Assembly: GCA_963791635.1 (NCBI GenBank)
Contig: CAWBTC010000005.1
Location: 1,550,001-1,614,000, forward strand
DNA length: 64,000 bases
Source of the DNA: VFMC01 sp963791635
GTDB lineage: Bacteria > Actinomycetota > Acidimicrobiia > Acidimicrobiales > Ilumatobacteraceae
Direction of reading: 5' to 3'
How positions within the stretch are numbered: the first letter of the stretch is position 1; every line of letters begins with the position of its first letter. The notes beneath the pieces are model-generated. The model saw only the letters and a program-made list of their open reading frames with translations. It was not told where the DNA came from and made no database searches. Both the position numbers and the translations under genes were made by a program. This document shows positions 26,051 to 35,999 of the stretch, piece by piece.

Positions 26051-28603
26051 ATGTCTCATCGAACTCGCCGACCGCGGCCGATCGCCGGTCGGATGCGCCT
26101 CTGGGCGCTCACCGTGGCCCTACTGGCCGGCACTCTCGTGACCGTCAGCACCCGTTCGAGCCTGGCCGCGCCCCCGGACTACCGGATCGACCTCGAGGTG
26201 TTGCTCTTCGACGACAACTCCCCGTGGGTCGATGCGATCGAGTGGCAGATGCTCGTCGAGGGCGTGCCGTACACGGCCGTCGCCCTGGACGGGCCGCGCC
26301 CCGTCGTCAACGACGCATTCCTCTCCTCTGGAGACCGCGCCTTCTACCAGGCGGTCGTGTTGCCGAGCTCCTCACCGAGCGCGCTGTCGGCGGCCGAGCT
26401 CACCGCCCTCCGGTCCTACGAAGCGAAGTTCGGCGTCCGCGAGGTCGCGGCGTACAACTGGGCGAGCCCGGCTGTCGGCCTGAACGTAGCGCTGGCAGGC
26501 ATCGACCCCAACGGGACCTCGGCCGCGGTCACTGCCGCGGGTCGTGCATCTGGATTCGGTTACTTGAACGGTCCGGTGCCGTATGGCGCAGGCAGCTGGT
26601 CCTACCCCGCCGAGCCGTTGACCGCTGCCCAGCTGCCCGCCGGCGCGAGCTTCACGACGCTGATCGACTACCCGCTGGCCAACGGTGCTCGAGGCTCGCT
26701 CATCGGCGTGTACACGAACGGTGGTGTCGAACAACTCGTCATCACGTCGGCGTTCAACTTCACCCAGCCGCAGTTCAAGCTCGTCTCCCACGGCATCATC
26801 AGCTGGATGACCCGTGGCGTCCACTTCGGGTACAACCGGAACAACCTCACGTTCCACGTCGACGATGCCTTCGCCTCGACGGCGCTGTGGGACCCGACGC
26901 TGAACTGCACGCCCGGCCAGGACGGTGACTGTCCCCTGAACCCGGACGGGACCTCCACGGTCGAGATCCCCGTGCGGATGACAGCTGCAGACGTGGTGTT
27001 CGCCGCGCAGTGGCAGCAGGCCAACAACTACCAGCTCACCCTGGCGTTCAACGCGGCCTATGCCGACCCGGCCGGCGATCCCCTCACCCAGGCATTCCAG
27101 GCCAACAAGGGCTCCTTCCGGTGGTTGAACCACGGGTACGAGCACATCTACCAGGGCTGCGTCCAGAACTTCACCGTCTCTCCGTGGCAGTGCACCGTCG
27201 ATGCGAACAGCGCCGTGGTGTGGGAGACACAGGCAACGGTGTACGCGGAGATCCAGCGGAACATCGACGCCGGCGTCGCCCTCGGTCTGCCGTTCGATCG
27301 GACCGAGTACCTCAGCGGCGAGCACTCGGGTCTCGTCAACGCGCCGAGGCAGCCGGCGGACAACCCGAACTTCGTCGCTGCACTCACCCAGGCGGGCATC
27401 CGGTACATCGGTTCCGACGCATCTCGAGAGAGCGCCGCACGTCAGGTGGGCAGCGCGCTCACCATCCCCCGGCACCCGACCGCGTTGTACTACAACACCG
27501 CCACTCGAGCCCAGGCGGTCGACGAGTACAACTACCTGTACAACAGCCGGGCGAACGGCGGGAGCGGGTACTGCGAGGACAACCCGTTCGTCGCCACCTG
27601 CATCGCGCCGCTCGGAGCGGACGGATTCACGTCGTACATCGTGCCGACCGACACCGCGTTCAACCTCAACTTCATCCTCGGCAACGATCCTCGGCCGCTC
27701 TACGCACACACGTCGAACATGGCAGGCGACCGGTTGATCTTCACGTGGCTCGACGCGGCGCTCAGCTACTACCGTGCCGCGTTCACTCCGGCCACCCCGC
27801 TGATGAACCTCACCCTCACCGAGGCCTCGACAGCGTTACGGCGCCAGAGCACCTGGGCGGCGAACCTCGCCGGCGGTGCCCCCGTCACGGGGTACGTGTG
27901 GCGCAACCAGGTGTTCGTGGAGAACACCGCGGGCATCGAGGCACCGATCACCGCGCCGGCCGGCACGGTGTTGAACGGGGGCCCCGCGCTGAAGTCGTAC
28001 GGCGGCGAGGTGTCGGGATGGTTGGCACCGGGTGCGGCGACGCTCAACGTGCCGGTGCCCAATGCCAGCCCGACCTTCACCAGTCCTGCGACAGCGACGG
28101 CGGTGACCGGCGTCCCGTTCTCCTTCACCGTCACGACGTCTGGCTCGCCCGTGCCAAAGGTCACGCGGTCCGGCGCCCTGCCGACCGGCATCACCTTCGT
28201 GGCGAACACCAACGGAACGGCGACCTTCTCCGGCACCGCGGCCTCTTCGATGGCGGGCCGCAGGTTTCCGATCACCCTGACTGCGACGAACGCCATCGGC
28301 ACAATCTCGCAGTCCTTCAGCATCGTCGTCGGCAGCAGACCCACGATCACGTCGAAGGCGAACCTCGACGTGGACGACGGGAAGCCGTTCACCTTCACCG
28401 TGAAGACCACGGGGAGCCCGACCGCCACGCTGTCTGTGACCGGCGCACTACCACCGGGGGTCACATTCACCCCCAACGCCGACGGCACCGCGACGCTGGC
28501 GGGTACGCCTCCGAGGGGTCTGAAGGGTTCCTACGCCCTCACCATCACCGCCACGAACATCCACGGATCCGTCGCTCAGTCCTTCATCCTCAAGGTGAAG
28601 TAG
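26051..28603 (+). CDS. Secreted polysaccharide-deacetylase-like protein with two Ig-like domains
   Basis: This 850-residue protein has a signal peptide (about 1-40, cut after SSLAA). A domain of about 200 residues precedes a carbohydrate-esterase-4-like core with FHVDDAF (metal-type Asp pair), WLNHGYEH (His ligands) and later IPRHPTALYY. The C-terminus has two putative Ig (He_PIG-like) repeats, with SGALPTGITF and TGALPPGVTF at equivalent places. PelA proteins join a hydrolase to a deacetylase; here the deacetylase-like part is separate and exported. It probably trims or deacetylates the polymer outside the cell. Confidence 0.7.
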   Translation: MSHRTRRPRPIAGRMRLWALTVALLAGTLVTVSTRSSLAAPPDYRIDLEVLLFDDNSPWVDAIEWQMLVEGVPYTAVALDGPRPVVNDAFLSSGDRAFYQAVVLPSSSPSALSAAELTALRSYEAKFGVREVAAYNWASPAVGLNVALAGIDPNGTSAAVTAAGRASGFGYLNGPVPYGAGSWSYPAEPLTAAQLPAGASFTTLIDYPLANGARGSLIGVYTNGGVEQLVITSAFNFTQPQFKLVSHGIISWMTRGVHFGYNRNNLTFHVDDAFASTALWDPTLNCTPGQDGDCPLNPDGTSTVEIPVRMTAADVVFAAQWQQANNYQLTLAFNAAYADPAGDPLTQAFQANKGSFRWLNHGYEHIYQGCVQNFTVSPWQCTVDANSAVVWETQATVYAEIQRNIDAGVALGLPFDRTEYLSGEHSGLVNAPRQPADNPNFVAALTQAGIRYIGSDASRESAARQVGSALTIPRHPTALYYNTATRAQAVDEYNYLYNSRANGGSGYCEDNPFVATCIAPLGADGFTSYIVPTDTAFNLNFILGNDPRPLYAHTSNMAGDRLIFTWLDAALSYYRAAFTPATPLMNLTLTEASTALRRQSTWAANLAGGAPVTGYVWRNQVFVENTAGIEAPITAPAGTVLNGGPALKSYGGEVSGWLAPGAATLNVPVPNASPTFTSPATATAVTGVPFSFTVTTSGSPVPKVTRSGALPTGITFVANTNGTATFSGTAASSMAGRRFPITLTATNAIGTISQSFSIVVGSRPTITSKANLDVDDGKPFTFTVKTTGSPTATLSVTGALPPGVTFTPNADGTATLAGTPPRGLKGSYALTITATNIHGSVAQSFILKVK

Positions 28604-28658
28604 CCGTGACCACTGCCGGATCGTTCGGTTGGGCTGACCCGCGCGTCGACGCCCTCTC

Positions 28659-29861
28659 ATGACCATCGCAGTGAGAGCCCCCGCCGGCACGGACTGGACG
28701 TATCCCGAGCCGGCGCGGATCCGGCCAGGGCGCCTCCACTCGGCCTGCGGGCTCGACCTCGCATCGCTGCGACCCAAGGTCGCCCGCCCGGGCTTCGTCA
28801 AGAACATCGTCAACGAGATGCCGTTGTTGGGCCGCTGGTCGCAACCCCGTCAGATCCACCTTCGCGCCGATTCGCTGGTGGCGCTCGCCGACCGGGTCCC
28901 GTCTCCGTCCGGGCGCCGTGGCTCCGTCGGCGGCGGCCACGGGTCGCGATCGATCGGCGTCGCGGTCCCGGCCTGGTTGGGGCAGGCGGATCGACGCCAG
29001 CTGCGTCGACACCTCGACCCGGGCAACGAACACTCGATCAGGATGATCAACTCCACGCTGGCAGCGGTGTGCGGCAGCGAATTCGTGCACGAGGGTGGAG
29101 TACAGCCGTCGTCCGTGCTGTGCCTCGACCTTCGAGTCGGGTTCTCGGCGAGCGTCGTCGTCCTCGGGCACGCGTCGGTCACCGAGATCGGTTCGTGGGG
29201 CGTCGCCAACGGCGATCCCGACGCGCCGACTCGCACGGTCGACGGGCTCGTCGAGTTGTTCGACCGCCTGCTCGGTGACATCGCAGGGCTCCAGGTCACC
29301 TCGATCGACGAGATCCTGCTCGTCGCCGACGGAGCAGCCACGGGCGACATCACTCCTGCACTGGTGTGCGCTGCGCTCGATCGATGCCTCCACCCGTGGG
29401 CGGGCGCCCCTGTGCACGTCCTGGCCGATCATCACTTCGTCACGACCGGTGCCGCGTTGTCGATGGAACCTCGCCGAGCCTTCGATGTCACATCATCGAT
29501 CGCCCGAGGACTGGCAGTTCGTTCCTGCATCCACCTCGTCCACCCCCGGATGCACGTCATCGTGCCGCAGCACACGCCGGTGGGCACCACCGTTCGACAG
29601 AGCTTCGACCTCGGCCCCGACGACGGCAGCGCTCTCCACGTCGAGATCTTCGAGCAGGCGGGCATGTGGCCGAGCGAGCTGTCGACGGACCATCGGCCGG
29701 TGGCCACCGTTCGCTTCGTCGGCGAGCGGGGCTACGACCAGCGCACCTTGGCTGCGATCTCGATCGATTGTGACGGAGCCCTCACGATCGGCCCGAACAA
29801 GGCGTGGCGCACCGACTGGCATCGGGGCCCGCTCGACGTTCGAGACATGCTCTTCGACTGA
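28659..29861 (+). CDS. Degenerate Hsp70 (DnaK)-like protein
   Basis: This 400-residue protein follows the order of Hsp70 landmarks but with altered residues. GVAVPAWLGQADRRQLRRHL stands for the VPAYF...QR helix, RMINSTLAAVCG for RIINEPTAAAL, and VLCLDLRVGFSASVVVL for the phosphate-2 loop DLGGGTFDVS. ILLVADGAA and TTGAALSME match the adenosine region. VPQHTPVGTT...LHVEIFEQAG resembles the start of the substrate domain. The GG/GT phosphate residues and the first phosphate loop are missing, so ATPase activity is unlikely. It is 55 bases downstream of the deacetylase-like gene and probably co-transcribed. Confidence 0.65.
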   Translation: MTIAVRAPAGTDWTYPEPARIRPGRLHSACGLDLASLRPKVARPGFVKNIVNEMPLLGRWSQPRQIHLRADSLVALADRVPSPSGRRGSVGGGHGSRSIGVAVPAWLGQADRRQLRRHLDPGNEHSIRMINSTLAAVCGSEFVHEGGVQPSSVLCLDLRVGFSASVVVLGHASVTEIGSWGVANGDPDAPTRTVDGLVELFDRLLGDIAGLQVTSIDEILLVADGAATGDITPALVCAALDRCLHPWAGAPVHVLADHHFVTTGAALSMEPRRAFDVTSSIARGLAVRSCIHLVHPRMHVIVPQHTPVGTTVRQSFDLGPDDGSALHVEIFEQAGMWPSELSTDHRPVATVRFVGERGYDQRTLAAISIDCDGALTIGPNKAWRTDWHRGPLDVRDMLFD

Positions 29862-29868
29862 CGGCGGA

Positions 29869-30804
29869 TCAACCGAATCGACACGCGATCCGCGGAAGTG
29901 CTCCCAACGAGTCACTCGCCTGCTTGAGGAGACCGTCGAAGTCGGCCGCATTGTCGGCCTCACAGAAGTCCTCGACAGTCGTCTCGTTCTCGATGTACTC
30001 GACCTGGAACACCGCCTTGCCGGCGTCGATGTACACGCCGTATCCCGCGCATTCGTCGAACATGTTGCACTCTTCGTTCAGTGCCCAGTCGGTGAACGCC
30101 GACATCTCACGGAGGAACACGCCGTCGTCGGTCACGCCGTTCTTCAGTCCGATCGACATCCCGCGTGCGTGCGCTGCATCGGCGATCAATCGGTTGTAGG
30201 TCAACTGGTCGTCCATGGTGAGCGGGAATCCCGTGTCGGAGCGAAACGTGTCGTCGAGGTCCGGTTCGATACCGTCACAACCCTTGTCCGCCGCACGATC
30301 GAGTCGATCGATCATGATGGGCAGCAGCACGTCGATGGCGCGGATGTCGACGAAACGTTCCTCGGGGTAGCCGTCGACGGTGTTGCCGAGCACCGCCTCC
30401 GGGAATCGGTCGGCATCGACCCGGTACGACTCGCGCGCCCCGATCTCGATGTAGCAGACGACGTAGATCCCCTTCGCCCGGAGCCGCTCGATCGTCGCGG
30501 GGTCGGTGGTCTCCATGTCGATGTCGTACATCTTGCGGTGGTTCGTCACGTGATCGAGGACCGTCTCGTCGATGACCTCGCCATCGAGCTGCCATTGCCA
30601 GCTGGTCCCAGGTTCGAGTGCAGCGAACGGCCTCGCAGGCACCGTGGTCGCAGGCACCGTGGAGTCGACAGCAGTGCCATGCGGTCCGTTGCACGCGGCG
30701 CAGACGAGTGCGACCGCGATCGCGGTGGTCACGCGCGGCCGGAGGCGTGGGGCAGCGGCGGGTCGGCGATCGGACCCCTGGACCACGTCGGCATCACCCC
30801 GCAT
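29869..30804 (-). CDS. GH114-family lipoprotein (endo-alpha-1,4-polygalactosaminidase-like)
   Basis: The ATG at 30804 gives 311 residues with a lipoprotein signal ending LVCAAC. The catalytic domain has the GH114 pattern: SWQWQLDGEV near the start, MYDIDMETTD, VVCYIEIGARESYR, GCDGIEPDLDD (acidic catalytic residues), SIGLKNGV and WALNEECNMFDEC. GH114 enzymes cut alpha-1,4-linked galactosamine polymers, which fits the PelF gene in the same island. The start lies inside the end of the regulator gene (11-base overlap), so the two are coupled. Confidence 0.88.
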   Translation of the reverse strand: MRGDADVVQGSDRRPAAAPRLRPRVTTAIAVALVCAACNGPHGTAVDSTVPATTVPARPFAALEPGTSWQWQLDGEVIDETVLDHVTNHRKMYDIDMETTDPATIERLRAKGIYVVCYIEIGARESYRVDADRFPEAVLGNTVDGYPEERFVDIRAIDVLLPIMIDRLDRAADKGCDGIEPDLDDTFRSDTGFPLTMDDQLTYNRLIADAAHARGMSIGLKNGVTDDGVFLREMSAFTDWALNEECNMFDECAGYGVYIDAGKAVFQVEYIENETTVEDFCEADNAADFDGLLKQASDSLGALPRIACRFG

Positions 30805-33775
30805 GGCGCTCGATGGTGCGCACCGCATCCGTCGTGGTCGCCGCTTCCAAGGCCGCAGCGAGCTCACTTCGCTGGGAGACCTCGAGCTTCTTGAACACCC
30901 GTGCGAGATGACTCTCCACCGTCTTGACGCTGACGAACAAGCTCGATGCGATCGCATTGTTCGTGAGACCTTGAGCGGCGAGCGACGCCGTCCTCAGCTC
31001 CGCCGGGGTCAGCGCACCGACGCCCGATGTCAGGAATCGTCGCGGTCGCGCGCCGGTGGCGAGGAGCTCGTGTTCGGCAGCACGCATCAGTCGCACGACA
31101 CCGAGCCGGTTCGCGATGTCGGCGGCCTGGCGAAGGGCATCTCGTGCGCGGGCCGTCGCTCCGGCACGTCTGCAGGCAGCTCCGAGATCGATGAGCACGG
31201 CGCACAGCTGTGGTTCCGCATTCACACCGTCGAGCGCGCGAACCGCAGCTTCGAGCATCTCGATGCGAGCGCTGGGAGAACCGGTCCGAGCGACAACCGC
31301 GAGGGCCCCGGCGATGACGACGGGAACGCCGACCTGTCGAGTCGCCCCAAGGTGTTCTGCCGCCTGTTCGGCCGCTTCGTGATGCCTTCCGACTCCGTCG
31401 AGGGCGAGGCACCAGGTCGCCCGCCACGTGCCAGCCGATCCGAGAGGACCGACGCCGTTCGGGTGGCGAGCCATGTCGGCGAAGACCGAGAGCGCCGCCG
31501 CCGGATCACCGGCCAACAACAGCAACTCTCCCGCGAGATGAGAGACGACGGTCCGCAGCGGGAAGCCGAGTCCGGGGACCGTGTCGAGCTGCTCGAGCGT
31601 CGCGATCACTTCGACCGACGACGGGACATGGGCGGCCCAGCCATCGCCTCCCGAGACCCGAACCCAGGTGAGGCACACCGACAGCGCGCTTCGGACCCGA
31701 TCGTCGACCGCGATGGCGATCGCCTGCAGCAGCAGATGCTCGGCATCGGCGACGTGACCCCGGGCGCAGAGCAATCTGGCCAGGATCACCGAGTATGCGC
31801 CGCCTTCGATCGTGTGGCCGTGGTCTCCCGCCGCGCTCCTTGCGGCACGCAGCAGCGGTTCCGCGACATCAACCGCACCGAGATCGACGAGCACCTCGAA
31901 GGCTCCGACGAGCACCGCCGTACGGGTGGGACCACCGTACGCGATGAGCTCGCCGGTGATCAGTTCGTTCAACGCCCCGATCAGCTGACGGCCCGTGAGG
32001 CCTCCGTCCCACAACGTCCGTTGGATCTCGAGCAGTCGTGCGTCGACCGAATCCCGTCGAGCATCCGCACCCGCCATCTCATCGCCGATGTCGAACCGCG
32101 TCGAATCATCAGGTCTCGAGCCCCTGATCATCATGTCGGCGAGTCGAACCCGGGCCATCAGGTGGGGATGAGCACCAAGATCGCCCACGACTTCGTCGAT
32201 CATGGCGAGGACCTCGAGCGCCGACTGCACCGTCCACTGCCCGTCGAGCACGACCAGCGCGGTCTCGACCCACTCGACGACGTCGAGGCCCAGCCGGAGC
32301 GAACGGGAGAGGTGTTCGATCGCGTCTTCACGGCCGAGGCGGACGCCGACCACAGCGAGTTGCTGCGCGACCCGGGCAGACAGGACCTCATCGGTCACTT
32401 CGGCGGCGGCGCGTCGCAGATACCGATCAGCGAGATGAACGTCGCCGCGGCCGATCAGCTCGGATGCGGCATCGACGAGCACGGACGTCGTCCAGCGATC
32501 ATTCCCCGGCTCGGTTTCGAGAAGATGAGGAGCGATCTGGCAGCTGCCACGACCCATCGCCAACAGCAGCTGTACGGCGTGGTGGTGCGCGCTGCGGCAT
32601 CGTGACAGCGGAATGTCGGCGTACACGCTGCCGGCGACGATCGGGTACACGAACTCGAGCGGACGACCTTGCTGCAGGATCGACACGTCTGCCAGGCGGT
32701 CGGCGATCCGCCCCGCCAACTCCCCATCGAGTCCTGCAATGGCGGCAGTCACGCGCAGGTCGGCCGACGCCCCGAGCAATGCGACCGCTTCGAGCAACTC
32801 CCACGTCCCGTCCGGGAAGTCGGCGACACGAGTCCGCGTCATGTGGGCGATCGAGGCCACCGAACGGTCGAGGGCCGCAGCAGCCGAACCGGAGTCGACG
32901 TCAGTGGACAAGAGCGAGCCAAGGACAGCGGCGACGAGGCGAGGGTTGCCGCCGGTGAGGCGATGGACATCTGCGACGACTGCGTTGTCGAGGTTCGACC
33001 CGAGGCGGTCAGCGATCATCGCAGCGGTGCCTTCGGCAGTGAGGTCGAACAGGTTCATGCGTCGCGTCATCGATTCGGACAGCACCCGATCGGTCGCGGT
33101 CAACGAGACACCAGCCCGGCGGGGGCGTGTGGTGAGAACGAGGTGCACGACCGTCGGGTCGACGCGTCGCGCCACGAATCGCAACCAGGATGCGCTCGCG
33201 TGATCAGCAGCGTGGGCATCGTCGACGATCACCAACGCAGGGCCTCCCGCGACGTGTTCGATGAGCTCGATGAGGCCGCCGAACACCGCAGTCGGTTCGT
33301 CGCCGTCCTCCGGACCGTGTCGAAGCACTCGCATGGCGAGTGCGGCACCGGCGGACACCCGCTCGTCGCCGACCGGGAGGCGACGTATGACTGCGGAGAA
33401 CAGCTGGAGGACGACGCCGTACTCGGCGGGCATCTCGGCAGCGTCACAACGAGCCTTCAGCACCATCAGGCCGGCCTGTTCCGCCATCCCGATACATGCG
33501 TTGAACATCGCTGTCTTGCCCGTCCCAGGGCCGCCATCGATCACGATCGGACCCGTGGGGTGATGCCACGTCCCGGACAGAACGCTCTGCAGCTCCCCGA
33601 GCAGCTCGTCGCGCTCGTACATCCGAGGGCCGGTCAAGCTTGCGTCACTGTTTCCTCGGCGGCGACGATCGAACGGTCGCTGAGCAGATCGGACGGGCGA
33701 GGGTTCGGGCGACGTCATGTCGTCATCCGCGCGATCGTCCTTGCCTCGAATGCTCATCTGTGGTCCTGCCTGCAC
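30794..33775 (-). CDS. Large LuxR-family ATPase regulator (LAL type)
   Basis: This 993-residue protein has an AAA-type ATPase near its start: IVIDGGPGTGKTAMFNA (Walker A) and GPALVIVDDAHAADHASASW (Walker B). A long helical, TPR-like middle follows, and then a LuxR helix-turn-helix (LTPAELRTASLAAQGLTNNA, then VSVKTVESHLARVFKKL). This is the MalT/LAL architecture, in which a ligand and ATP trigger DNA binding. It is immediately upstream of the GH114 gene and is the obvious candidate regulator of the polysaccharide locus. Confidence 0.92.
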   Translation of the reverse strand: MQAGPQMSIRGKDDRADDDMTSPEPSPVRSAQRPFDRRRRGNSDASLTGPRMYERDELLGELQSVLSGTWHHPTGPIVIDGGPGTGKTAMFNACIGMAEQAGLMVLKARCDAAEMPAEYGVVLQLFSAVIRRLPVGDERVSAGAALAMRVLRHGPEDGDEPTAVFGGLIELIEHVAGGPALVIVDDAHAADHASASWLRFVARRVDPTVVHLVLTTRPRRAGVSLTATDRVLSESMTRRMNLFDLTAEGTAAMIADRLGSNLDNAVVADVHRLTGGNPRLVAAVLGSLLSTDVDSGSAAAALDRSVASIAHMTRTRVADFPDGTWELLEAVALLGASADLRVTAAIAGLDGELAGRIADRLADVSILQQGRPLEFVYPIVAGSVYADIPLSRCRSAHHHAVQLLLAMGRGSCQIAPHLLETEPGNDRWTTSVLVDAASELIGRGDVHLADRYLRRAAAEVTDEVLSARVAQQLAVVGVRLGREDAIEHLSRSLRLGLDVVEWVETALVVLDGQWTVQSALEVLAMIDEVVGDLGAHPHLMARVRLADMMIRGSRPDDSTRFDIGDEMAGADARRDSVDARLLEIQRTLWDGGLTGRQLIGALNELITGELIAYGGPTRTAVLVGAFEVLVDLGAVDVAEPLLRAARSAAGDHGHTIEGGAYSVILARLLCARGHVADAEHLLLQAIAIAVDDRVRSALSVCLTWVRVSGGDGWAAHVPSSVEVIATLEQLDTVPGLGFPLRTVVSHLAGELLLLAGDPAAALSVFADMARHPNGVGPLGSAGTWRATWCLALDGVGRHHEAAEQAAEHLGATRQVGVPVVIAGALAVVARTGSPSARIEMLEAAVRALDGVNAEPQLCAVLIDLGAACRRAGATARARDALRQAADIANRLGVVRLMRAAEHELLATGARPRRFLTSGVGALTPAELRTASLAAQGLTNNAIASSLFVSVKTVESHLARVFKKLEVSQRSELAAALEAATTTDAVRTIERHAG

Positions 33776-34200
33776 GATGGCGTCAAGGTAATGCGACGAG
33801 ACAAGATCCGGAATGGGCCCGATGACTCATTTGCCGCACGGTCGAAGGCTGCCGGTCATCACGGGACAGGCCTCGTGCCCTCGCCCGCCATCTGCGTGAA
33901 CATGATTGGATGGCAACGGAGGAGGACCACGTTTCGTTGGCGAGGATCACATCGAACTGCCGAACGATGATGGTGGGTGCAACGCTCCGCTCACCCGGCG
34001 ACGACGATGTCGGCACAGGATCTCGATCGGCCTGCGAATCGCTCATCCTGAGGCTTCGGCAGAACTGGTTCTCCACTTGATCCGGCTTCAGCGCCGAAGG
34101 GTCCGAACATCGGACCGAGAGCTGAGCGGAAGAGCCGAGCGATTCGGCCCAAAACGAGATCAGCGGCCCCGTCGGGACCGCTGACCTGCTGCTTCCTTCG
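33776..34200. other. Gene-free right end of element 2
   Basis: No gene is seen between the regulator start and att copy B. The last 105 bases resemble the tRNA 3' flank: AGGGTCCGAAC followed by CGGACC, CCAAAACGAGATCAGCGGCC, and an imperfect hairpin (about 34161-34185). An integrase would be expected here by analogy with element 1 but is absent. Confidence 0.6.
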
Positions 34201-34244
34201 AGCGGATGACGAGATTCGAACTCGCGACCCTCACCTTGGCAAGG
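34201..34244 (-). repeat. Attachment-site copy B (tRNA-Gly 3' half)
   Basis: These 44 bases are identical to 45705-45748, the 3' half of the intact tRNA-Gly gene, in the same orientation. The tRNA 5' half is missing, and the sequence instead continues into the element-1 left arm. It marks the junction between the two stacked elements. Confidence 0.88.
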
Positions 34245-35999
34245 CGATGGCCAACGTCCAGGATGTCCGTGAGCTGGTGTTTCGTGTGCTGGATTTGTCC
34301 GTAGAGCCCAGGAATTGCAGGGTTTCCGTATGGATTGCAGAGCGCGATCTACTATCCATCAGGTCGTCGACGTCTCCCGACCGTCCGCCGATCGAGCAAT
34401 GATCCGCGGACTGGTCGATGCCGGGATCGATGGTGCTGTGCCAGACATTGTTGACCGGTACGACGGTCGCTCCGCCGATCTCGATCTCCGTCACCTCATC
34501 GGGCACGATCCCGACGATCTCGATCGGACCGTCAGCGTTTCGGAACGCTCCGTATGCGAGGCCAGTGGCCAGCAGCGATCGCCCGACACATCCCGACGCA
34601 GTTCCACTGTCGAGTTTGATGACGTAGCAGACACCCGGCGGGTCGACCGTGACGTCCGTCGGCAGCAAAGGCTGAAGCTGCACGACGACTCCGCCCTCGG
34701 AGAACGTGGAGGACGAGTTGGAAAGCTCGACGTCGAACGCCTCCGCTTGGCTTGATGAGGTCCCCGTGGGAAACGACTTCATCGCTTGTTGCTGCGCGGC
34801 GTTCGCGATCTCAGACGTCGCCGTTCCGGCACCGGCCACGTCCGTCTGGTCGGTGCGTCGAGCGCATTGCACGTAGTTGTAGGGCGGTGTCGATGTCGAG
34901 CAGCTCACCACGGCGTCGGTCCTCGAACGTGCAAGTTCGATGAACACGCACAGCGTCCCCGAGTACGCGTGATGCGTGTCAGTCGGCGAATCAACCCGCA
35001 TGATCTTGGTGCCGTAGCCGCTGTCGCAGAGCTGCATCCCGTAACCGCTCGTCGAGGCCGACGGTGCGCTCACGCTGATAGCGGGCCAGCGCGGCAACCA
35101 GCTCTCCGTCCCTGCGAACACGAGCGGATCTATCGTCGTCGCCGGCGCAACGACCGTGGTTCCCGGCACCGAGCCCGGGACCGGCGCTGCATGGCCCTCG
35201 GCATCAGCGAATTGGCCACCCGACACGGACACGACATCGTCGTCAGCGTCACGACCGACGACCAGCACCGACACGAGATCCTCGAGATCTATGCCCTGCA
35301 CCTCGACGTGAGCCTGATCCGTCGACGTCTCGCGCACCTCGCCCGGGAGCAGTCGAACCGAGATGGTGCTCGTCGCAACGGCGCTTGACTTCGGGAACTG
35401 GATGAGAACGGCACCGTCGACGATAGATGCCACCAGACCACTGCCCACTTGCACGAAGCCCCAGCCGTCCGGAGACGGCACTGCGATCACCTGGACTCTC
35501 GCTCCCGTCACCGGATTGACGAGATCGAACCCCTGAGGCGACTGGTCGTCGGCCGGGCCGCCGTCACTGGTGAACCCCAACCAACCGAGCACCTCGCCCG
35601 CGAACGCTTCAGCAAGCGCATCCACCGATGTGAACCGCGAGGCGGCGCCGGCCACACGAATGATCCGAGCGGGTCCGTCGACGACGTTGCGAACCACGTC
35701 GCCGGAGGGACGGAGGCCGAAGCAGGTGCGTCGGCATCCCCCAGCCCGGACCGACCCCGAGCCAAGGTCAACGCAGCCACCAACGAGACCACGAGCGCAA
35801 CGGCGGCCACCGCAGCTAGGCCCCGGCTCCGGCGGTGACTCCGCCTGAGCGTCGGCCTTGCGGACCCCGGCGCGACGGCCTCCCCGTCTTGCGGCCCGTC
35901 ACTGCTCAAACCGATGATCTCGTCCGCCGTCACATCGTCGATGACCGAGTCGAAGGCAGCAGCCAGCTGCCGGATCTGCTCACGAACGTCCGTGGACAT
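34231..35999 (-). pseudogene. Membrane-anchored partner of the ECF sigma factor, frameshifted
   Basis: The ATG at 35999 overlaps the sigma factor end. The first frame encodes a cytoplasmic stretch (MSTDVREQIRQLAAAFDSV), one membrane segment (GLAAVAAVALVVSLVAALTL) and the start of an outer domain. One base is missing near 35705, after which the long extracytoplasmic region continues in another frame (VVRNVVDGPARIIRV and onward). The final 40 or so codons are read through the element arm and att site, so the natural C-terminus has been replaced or was never conserved. An anti-sigma role is inferred from layout only. Confidence 0.6.
34245..34356. repeat. Left-end arm of element 1
   Basis: This matches 19443-19554 without gaps (about 97 of 112 positions by eye), starting right after the att core and ending GCGATCTACTATC. 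It contains GATGTCCGTGA and TCCGTATGGATTGCAGAGCG, identical in both copies. It is read as coding only by the tail of the neighbouring gene. Confidence 0.78.

Larger units (their letters stand above)
19399..34244. mobile_element. Integrative element 2 (Pel-like polysaccharide island)
   Basis: This 14.8-kb block lies between att copies C and B. Its left end (19443-19554) matches the left end of element 1 over 112 bases. Its right end (about 34095-34200) has the GGGTCCGAAC/CGGACC and hairpin features seen before the intact tRNA. Cargo is an exopolysaccharide locus, its LuxR-type regulator and a decayed DUF5678-like gene. No integrase is found at its right end, so if it is an element it now depends on element 1 or is fixed. 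The boundaries are well supported; mobility is inference. Confidence 0.65.

Noticed and set aside
30572..32605. 677-codon plus-strand frame opposite the LuxR-type regulator
   Set aside because: Antisense shadow; the regulator has Walker and helix-turn-helix motifs in the other strand.
34201..34244. Second and third tRNA-Gly genes at 34201 and 19399
   Set aside because: Only the 3' half is present; the acceptor 5' strand, D arm and half of the anticodon stem are missing. They are attachment-site duplicates.
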